39,537 nt of DNA from Pleurotus djamor (lineage: Eukaryota; Basidiomycota; Agaricomycetes; Agaricales; Pleurotaceae). The position numbers were made by a program, and so were the translations under genes. How positions within the stretch are numbered: the stretch's first letter is position 1; the number at the start of each line of letters is the position of its first letter. Where the stretch lies: positions 1 to 39,537 of the forward strand of contig JAPEVF010000418.1 of the NCBI GenBank assembly GCA_029747585.1, written 5' to 3'. Under the pieces are notes generated by a model that saw only the letters and a program-made list of their open reading frames with translations, was not told where the DNA came from and ran no database searches. This document shows positions 32,786-39,537 of this stretch, piece after piece.

Positions 32786-35485
32786 TCAGGAGGGTAGCGG
32801 NAAAAAATCTTCATCGCGAATAACGACACCATGCCTAAAGCTAATGAATATGGAAACTCCAAAGTCAGGCTCCAAGATGAACGCACTTTGATTTCAAATG
32901 AGATCGCATGCCGTTGAACGATGTCTTCACAACTGGTAATGGGTTTGGCTGTTTGAGTGCCTTCTCTGGGTCAGGAGTGGCGGGGTTCCAAGGGTCATCA
33001 ATCAGGAGCTCCCGGCTCTGAGTACAATGTCTGCATCCCAGAATTTTCAGGTCCTGTTCTTCCTTGCCTAGAGGTCCCTTGCCATAGAATAGTCTCTTTG
33101 TTAGGCCAACTTGTCGAGGATGCTTCAATAAATCGGGAGCTTGATAAGAGGGAAGTAACGTAACCGTCATGGCATCGTGTCGGTGTGCATGTTCAGCCTG
33201 TAAAACGGTGGTTAATGAATGGCCCGAGAATGTGCGGGTTGAGGGGGCTAAGATCGTACTATGTCTTTGAAGCCCAAAACAATGGCCGCATCACATGAGC
33301 CACAAAGAAAGAGGTCCCCTTTGTCGTGTGGAGGTTTATGTGTTCCAAAGGGTCCATCAAAATCGACAGGTAGTATTTGCTTGATCGCGTTTTGAGCCTA
33401 TAACCGTCGTTCGATATTATAGGATCCCAACGGATACACCATAGTCTTACCTTGGTGTCAACTTGGAAGCACTTGGAATCCCAGAGTGTCTTGCTCTTCT
33501 TCGGAACGCACGGGCAAGTATGCTCACAGGCTTCTTTGAAGGTCAAGCTACGAGGCGTAACGATGACTGACAGGTTTCGATCCAGGTTCGATTCGCATCG
33601 AGTGCAAAGAAATCTAACATTGGGTCTCTCCACGGGGTGGACCGCCTTCTTGGTGACTGGTTTCCACCCAGCGACGCCGATCAAAGCACCAAGGTCATTT
33701 CTAGCTTTGTCGACCCATTCGTTGAGTTGACTCTCCAGCAACTTATGGATCATACCGTCTGATTTGAGGCGAGGTCCGTAGTCGAAATCGGCATCGGGCG
33801 ACAATTGCGCAAGTGAGGTGAAAACGGGCAAGGATTTGAAGACGGCAAAGTTGGGGAACACCCTGCCAGCATTCTTCGGGAGTGAACGCAAACGAGTGTA
33901 ATGTGTTGAAACTGCCTGCGCGAGCTTTTCTTGAGAAGCTTTGACTCGTTTCAAGCGACGTTCTTCCAACCTAGCTGCCATTTCACTTTCCACATCACCA
34001 CGTATTCTATCGAAGTCTGTAAAAGGCTAGCGGTCAGATGGAAAGCTGACCACGAACAAGAAAAGCCTGCCTTTGGAGCTGATGACCTCGAAGTTACGTG
34101 TCTTGTACTCGAGCAACGATGCAAATGATTTACACGTTCTCAAAACCCAGACATCCCAACTCTGGGATGCTGCCTGCCGTTTAGCACTACGAGCGTATAG
34201 CGCGCCATGCTTCCGTTGAGTAGGGATATTAAAGCGTGAAACTACTCACAAATCTTTGTTTTGCTTTCGGATTGTGTTGCGAAGTAGCCGGTACTCCTGT
34301 ACCCAGTCCCAGAGGTTCACATAGAACTATGATGCGCCAGAGAACAAGCAGATATTGAGTTTGATAATGAGAAAAACGAAACGGATACATACCTCCATAA
34401 GGGTTCGATTGGAGGTTTCCACCGCGTCCCCCTGTCAAGAATATATCAACACTTTGCGGATGGTGGAGGAGGTCACGCCTCGGAGCATACGGCTATGTGG
34501 GCGAGTGAAGCATTCAGCAACCATTCGGCCTCGGATTTTGGCGTGTTGCCTTGTATGGGTATCCAAGTTGAACCAGTATGACTGGAAAAAAACCAATGGG
34601 TAGCTAAAGGGATACATTAGCTGGTCGTCTGAGTGTTTTATGAATGATGTGGGGCACTGACGACGGGGTTCGGGTTCAACTATGAGAGGGTATCAATGGC
34701 ACGTTATGGAGTGGATCTCGAGCGATGCACTCACGGAAGCACGCGGCCGTCTCGGCCTTTATAGGCCAGTCGATGAAATGTGAGAGACCGCCTTCACCGA
34801 ATGTGCGATAACAATTGACGAGACGATACTTTTTGCTGGGGAAGATGTCAGCTTTTCGTATGTTCCATGAGGCGAGAAAAGGAAACCAACTCAAGTTCTT
34901 TGCGACACTCTGGCTGAAAGATGATGAAATCGTTGGGTGAGTTTGATGACTCTCCCCGAATCTGCCACTCACCCCGAAACAGAATCGAACTTTCAGAGAA
35001 AAGGAAGCATATGGTTCAGAGACATGACATTTACAAAACTTGATAAGGTCAAGGTTGTTAATGGAAGAAATGACCAAACATATTGTGAATCGTACATCAC
35101 ATGGGCCGTAGTCGAAGGCCAGTGCTGCATACGACGCCTCCGTATAGATAGGCAAAGGGTCAGGCATCGGTATTGGTTTCGTATTCTTCCGCACACTCCT
35201 CCATATAAATGCGTTGCCTTCGAACAATAGGGTGGAACAAAGGTGCCTGCTACATCGAGCAACCGCAAGCAAATCCTTCGGGGAAGCACAATTCATGAGG
35301 ATAGCTGCAAGAATTTCCAACGGTAGGGTTTCAAAAAGGCATCGTCTCTGCGTCGCTTTCTTCTTCCCATAGTTCCTTTTCCTCTCAGTCCTCCGTCGTT
35401 TCGCTGAGGGGCCTGTGGTTTCAGCTTCGTACTGATTATCAGCGCTCGGTGCAGAGTTTATAGCAGCGTCGGATCCCGTGTTCAT
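32786..35485 (-). CDS. F-box protein with C-terminal Cys/His modules (upstream-coordinate paralogue A)
   Basis: Starts at 35485 (MNTGSDAAINSAP). A basic nuclear-type signal (AKRRRTERKRNYGKKKATQR) precedes the F-box RCLFETLPLEILAAILMNCA, then SPKDLLAVARCSRHLCSTLL. An intron in CD/FC joins to FCKCHVSEPYASFSLKVRFC. A helical middle (NLWDWVQEYRLLRNTIRKQN, TCKSFASLLEYKTRNFEVIS, SEMAARLEERRLKRVKASQE) leads to VERPNVRFLCTRCE with CEHTCPCVPKK. Next comes a C2H2-like unit CGSCDAAIVLGFKDI/AEHAHRHD (C-x2-C-x13-H-x3-H), and last GCRHC followed by FNGMRSHLKSKHGV. After the final intron it ends RDEDFFPLPS; an N at 32801 touches one codon. The F-box end should dock on Skp1; the Cys/His modules probably bind zinc and select the target. 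The tandem neighbour has the same order and the CD/FC intron. Confidence 0.8.
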
Positions 35486-36024
35486 GCTGCGCGAATCGTT
35501 CAAGATTGAAAAGCAGTACCTGTGAGGATTGGTGTGGCCAGTAGTGCAAGTGAGCGCTTGAGCGACTATCGCGTATAGGAAGACCTGGAAGACCACATTT
35601 CGCACGCCTGTGCCTGGTGTCAACGAAGATACTTCTAAGAACACAGACAGGTTACAGAAGGGTAGGTATGAGGGATTCTAAGGCTCGGTGTTTCCGTACA
35701 GACTACTGAGGTACGAATTTCGAAAACAGTCTTATCGCGAGTACTTATGAGGAAATGCGGATAAACTACTATGAATGGAAAACAAAGGTCGGGCGCGAGG
35801 GTGGGATGAATCCCGAGCCAAGTGTATCGGTAACGCGTCGGGAGTACGTGGTAGTGGTGCGAAATGGTTTCGGCGGAGGCGTTAGTGGCATGGAAAGGCA
35901 GGCGCGAAGAGGTAAGTCCTCGGAGCACGTTTGTTATGCCATGAGCAGTGCTTACTATGGATTTAATCAATGGTCGAGCCTTTGTCGACTCAACCAACCA
36001 TTATCGAAGCTCGAAGTTTAACGT
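35486..36024. other. Spacer between the tandem F-box paralogues
   Basis: This holds the 5' flank of paralogue A and the 3' flank of paralogue B. A 27-nt near-palindrome (CTCGAAG ... CTTCGAG with AACGTT at its centre) lies at 36010-36036, covering the paralogue B stop codon. It may form a hairpin in the transcript end. No additional gene is seen. Confidence 0.5.
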
Positions 36025-38693
36025 TTAAGCTTCGAGTCCCGCTTCCAACCCTGCTGATATACGAAAATAATCCTCGTCTCGAATGTCACGAACGCCATGC
36101 CTGGGAGGAAATAATTTCAATTTTCGAAAATTTGAAACCCGAAGGAGATGAGTGACTGACTTTGTCAGTAGGTGACACCTCATCCCATTGAAAGAGAACA
36201 CAACGGGGTTCCTCTTACTGGCGTCCGACTTTGCAGACCGCCGGGGTGGTGATATAGGATGATCGTTGGTTGCGGGAACCTTTCGTGCCTCAGTCTCCAT
36301 TATGCCAGTCCCAGGGACAGACGGGCGAGCCTGGGCGCAATGTCTGCAAGCCAAATCTTTCACGTCCCGAGCTTTCTTCCCCGCGGGTCCGTTTCCACCA
36401 AAGAGTTTCTTAGCGAGGCCCCTTTCAATAGGGTGTACCAATATGGATGTAGCCTCTTCATGAGGGAGTTGGACAACGTCCATATCGTCATGTCGATGGG
36501 CATGTTCGGCCTGCGGAGAGATAAGTAAAATTGGATGAAAACGATGGAAACACGTTCACAATATCTTGCAAGCCCATGATTATGCGAGCTTCACATGAGT
36601 TACACGCGTATATGTCCCCGAGCTGGTGGTTTTGGATGAAATAAGCTATCGCTTTATGGCTATGATATTGCGAAGGCAGAGCTTTTCTAATCGCTTTTTT
36701 TGCCTGTCAAAAGCCGTAAATCAAGGAAGGGAAGGCAAGAGAAGAAGGAATCAACTTTGACATCCACTTGGAACCAACTGGGAGACCACGTCCTATTTTG
36801 ACCGAGCTGGCTTGCGTATGGACAACTATGAGCGCAAGCTGATTTGAATGTGAGACTGTGTGGCCTCATTTGCTCGCCTGGTCGACGGTGCGCTTCGCAG
36901 AGGGTGCATAGAAAGCGGACATCAAGCTGTTCAACTGGATGAATGGCCTGCGTAGCAGATGTACAGTCCACGCCAAGAAGAGAAGCCAAATCGTGGCGCG
37001 CTTTGTCCTCCCATTGTTTGAGATCATTGATTATCATAGTGCGAAGGAGTGAATCTGATTGGAACCGAGACTGATAGTCCATCTTCGCATCTGGGGTGAG
37101 ATTCGTTATCGACTGGATGGATGGGAGAGTCTTGAAGGTTGCGAAATTGGGGAAGATCGTGTCAGTGTGCTTCTTGAGTGATCGCAGGCGGTTGTAATAA
37201 GCGTCTATCGCGAGAGCGGCTGCTTTGCTATTTTCTTCAATTCGGTGCGCCCTTTTGCTCTCTAGTTTTACGAGCATCTCTGTCTGGATATCATCACTGC
37301 GACGACGCAGGTCTACCAAGATCGTGAGGGTGGCTTCCTCGCGGAAGAGTGGGTAAACACACCTTCATATGTAACCAGCGATGCGTCGTTGAGTTTCAGG
37401 GAAAGGAGGGTCTTGATGGTCTTGCACGATTGGAAAATTTCGTAGTTACACCCGTGCTCACGAGCCCGAAAACGGATACTAAAATGACGGGTAAGGTTAT
37501 GCCTATACAGCCTGGGATAAACGCACAAAGAGTTGTTGGTCGATTCTACCCTACCAAGTGCCCTCCGTCGTCCGAAATACCACGTATACACACTGGCATA
37601 GAACTAGAGAGATGTTGCAGGTGTATGTGAGAGGGAAGAACGAACCCACCACCATGGAAACTCCTCGCTGTGTACACTCATTGTCGATGCTCTGTGTATG
37701 ACATTGTAAGCTCAATCTCACAAGAGCAGCGAAGATAGACCAACCTTCATCAAACTGTCCAAACGTGATTCACGCACAGCGTCCTCAACTTCTCGAACAA
37801 GTTCTCTCAACTCATTGCGGTCCACATATACACGAGTCGATGCTACACGCAATGTTAGTAAGAATCGCCCATGGTAGTTAGGGGACACGAACACGCTCGG
37901 CCTGTGAGCTCTTGATGAAGAGGTTAAAAAAAACAGTCAGTCATCTGATGGAATTTGCGTTGAAAAATAACAAACCAAAGCAAGTACTAGTCTCAGAGGA
38001 AATCAACCACTCCTTTACGGATTGTCTGATCTCAGCTGGCACCTGAGGATATTCTTCTAGACGAAGGCGGCAAAAGCGCTGGCTAATTCAACTTCAGTAG
38101 GCTTTCACGCGCAGGATCCAACAAGGGCACGCACGCGAGTTTTTCGCTGCAATCAGGCTATTTTAGGTGAGAATTCGGGAAGGCAAGAGGAGTGGCGCCA
38201 GCGTACTTGAAAGCAAAACCGCACTCGGAGCGAATAAGATGCATACGGCGCGGTGAGGGGTCTGTTGCAGAACTACTTCCACGAGCGACTCAGTATACAG
38301 TAGGCATCTCATTACATGTCATCCCTGACTTACATCGCAAGGGCCTCCGTCGAAAACAAAAGCCGCGTATGCTGATTCCGTGAAGTGTGGTAATGGTTCA
38401 GGCATCGGGTAAGAAAAGCCAAACTTTCGAACATATTTCCAGATAAAATCATTTCCTTGGAAGACCAACGTCGAGCAGAAATGTTTGCTGCACCGTGCAA
38501 CCGAAAGCAGGTCTTTAGTAGACGAGCATTGCTTCAAGATCTCAGCGAGGATTTCGAGAGGAAGTCGTTCAAAAAGGCATGGCCGAAGTGTACTGGTGCT
38601 GGGCTGTGGAGGGTTTGCACGCTTGTTGGATCGCTTTCGTCGTTTGGAAGCACCTTGCGCAGCAGAATCCGTAAGGGTGGTGACCTCTGGCAT
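36025..38693 (-). CDS. F-box protein with C-terminal Cys/His modules (paralogue B)
   Basis: I start it at 38693 (MPEVTTLTDSAAQGASKRRK), which matches the layout of paralogue A; an ATG at 38804 would add 37 residues. F-box CLFERLPLEILAEILKQCSS is followed by TKDLLSVARCSKHFCSTLVF, then by CD/FCNRPLTAPYASYSLRVRF across an intron at the same place as in A. Later parts include VDRNELRELVREVEDAVRES, SCKTIKTLLSLKLNDASLVT, EMLVKLESKRAHRIEENSKA, VEQLDVRFLCTLCEAHRR, a CNSCEARIIMGLQDI/AEHAHRHDDM C2H2-like unit, ACRHCAQ, and FNGMRCHLLTKHGVRDIRDE (last intron inside the K/H codon pair). It ends GLEAGLEA. The same domain order and conserved intron sites show a tandem duplication; the two proteins have diverged considerably, so the event is not recent. 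The spacer between the C-R-H-C pair and the final H-x4-H is longer here. Confidence 0.8.
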
Positions 38694-39056
38694 AAGATTG
38701 AAACCCGGGTAGGTATGTACTGGAAAGGGAATTCGTGGCAAAGAAAACAACGTCAGGCTTTCAGGGGCTTGCTTCGAAAATTCCTCCGATAGCCTGCCAG
38801 CCACGGATATTTCAGGTCTCAGAACGAAACCTTCTTCAACGTTCCATTTTGATCACGGACACGCTGGCGGACTCGTTTACGAGCGAATGAATGCGTGTTC
38901 CGTCCATCAAAAGACAGGAACCTTTTCTTCAAGTTTCTATCGCTAACCTTCTAAAGTTCCTGCAACAATATGATTAGGTACTAATGTACACGTCGGTGAA
39001 GCCTATCCTAGAGAACAAGTCCAAGGTCTAAGAATTACATAGAATGATGTAGAAAT

Positions 39057-39339
39057 TTAAGTCTTAAATATTCGGAGTAATCTGGCTTCTGTCACGATTC
39101 GCGTGCGACAGAGCGGGCATTCGCGAGAGCTAGCCATGACGAGGTCAGAGCACCCTCTACACATGGCCATATGACTGCGATTCGATGATAGGCCGTCAGA
39201 ACAAGAGAAATGAAGGGAATAGTCTTAGAACTCACCCGCAGTCGACAATTGCAATATTAGCTTCTTCATCCTGACAAATGACGCAAAGACCATTGCGCTC
39301 GAAAGCCGAGATATGTGCCTTTGAGGGCGTGCAGGCCAT
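39057..39339 (-). CDS. Short RING-finger protein, 2 exons, 73 residues
   Basis: Exons are 39236-39339 and 39057-39174 (minus), with a GT-AG intron of 61 nt. The protein MACTPSKAHISAFERNGLCV continues as ICQDEEANIAIVDCG/HMAMC, then RGCSDLVMASSRECPLCRTR and IVTEARLLRIFKT. This is a C3HC4 RING with all ligands present: C-V-I-C, C-G-H, C-R-G-C, C-P-L-C. RINGs of this type sit at the C-terminus of E3 ubiquitin ligases, usually attached to a longer protein. Here an in-frame TAG lies four codons upstream of the start, so either the protein is only the RING or the 5' part has been lost. The start codon overlaps the plus-strand exon at 39335-39492. Confidence 0.72.
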
Positions 39340-39492
39340 GGAACCCGTCTATTCCCTAACGGTGCCTTGAAGGGTGTTCAGTTCATCCGTACACCTGATT
39401 ACCTCCAGGTTGTTGGTTTCATTGACCAAACCCGAATCAACTGGGCTTCTGGTGACTGGGGAGGAGAGATGGACCCTCACGGCGCCGATCTC
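39335..39492 (+). pseudogene. Orphan exon of a macrofage-activating-glycoprotein-like secreted protein (partial)
   Basis: The plus frame reads GHGTRLFPNGALKGVQFIRT, then PDYLQVVGFIDQTRINWASG and DWGGEMDPHGADL, followed by a donor GTGCGT. The GxQF-x2-TPDY core and GGEMDPHGAD match the secreted Agaricomycete family annotated as macrofage activating glycoprotein. The upstream part of that family (signal peptide and Cys-containing N-terminal half) is not present within the window: the sequence before 39335 is the RING gene on the other strand. This is therefore a 5'-truncated copy, or an internal exon whose 5' exons lie far away, which is unlikely in this compact genome. The 3' part runs off the window. 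Confidence 0.6.
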
Positions 39493-39537
39493 GTGCGTAC
39501 ATTTTCACTTGAAACAACGGAAGCTGTTTTTCTGACG

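Noticed and set aside
1..39537. CRISPR array, bacterial operon or prophage features
   Set aside because: Introns and gene families are fungal throughout; no regularly spaced repeat-spacer pattern was seen.

Overview
The window is nuclear DNA of a filamentous basidiomycete, most likely an Agaricomycete of the Agaricales. The evidence is the many short introns (about 50-65 nt, GT-AG with CTNAN-type branch sites), the F-box-like plus leucine-rich-repeat genes, the multi-exon P450, the HSPA12-type Hsp70 with its N-terminal Cys-Cys-Gly start, and a fragment of the secreted protein annotated in mushrooms as macrofage activating glycoprotein. The genus is not determined. Single N characters, mostly after homopolymers, show that the assembly is imperfect.

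Layout. 0-5 kb: a gag-like retrotransposon relic (minus), short direct repeats, an F-box/LRR gene (1462-3360, plus), then an AT-rich degenerate repeat and a cluster of short palindromes. 4.9-8.0 kb: a many-exon Hsp70/HSPA12-like gene (minus). 8-10.4 kb: poorly supported ORFs only. 10.4-16.5 kb is a conserved housekeeping core: a small UQCC2/CBP6-like complex III assembly factor (plus), NOC2 of 60S ribosome biogenesis (minus), and a METTL14/Kar4-type subunit of the m6A writer (plus). NOC2 and METTL14 are divergent over about 230 bp. 16.5-18.6 kb: a 339-bp MITE-like element with 45-bp terminal inverted repeats, then a degraded exon-like stretch. 18.6-24 kb: a second F-box/LRR gene, a cytochrome P450 relic and an intact P450, all minus. 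25.3-26.4 kb: an unrecognised protein with a mitochondrial-type presequence (minus). 28.2-29.7 kb: a type I membrane protein with a C-terminal PPxY motif (plus). 30.8-32.5 kb: an unrecognised polytopic membrane protein (plus). 32.8-38.7 kb: two tandem paralogues of an F-box protein with C-terminal Cys/His modules (minus). 39.06-39.5 kb: a 73-residue RING protein (minus) whose start overlaps an orphan exon of the macrofage-activating-glycoprotein family (plus).

The core (UQCC2/CBP6, NOC2, METTL14) covers mitochondrial respiratory assembly, ribosome assembly and mRNA methylation, and looks like ordinary chromosomal gene order. The flanks look like accessory DNA: four F-box genes, repeats, a MITE, relics and orphan genes. 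I see no gene-cluster logic of the kind expected for a single biosynthetic pathway; the P450 stands alone with its relic. The most unusual items are the F-box/zinc-module pair, the Gly-Met-rich tail and DPPF motif of the METTL14 homologue, the MITE, and the RING/glycoprotein junction. Exon coordinates come from splice signals and frame continuity, without transcript data.
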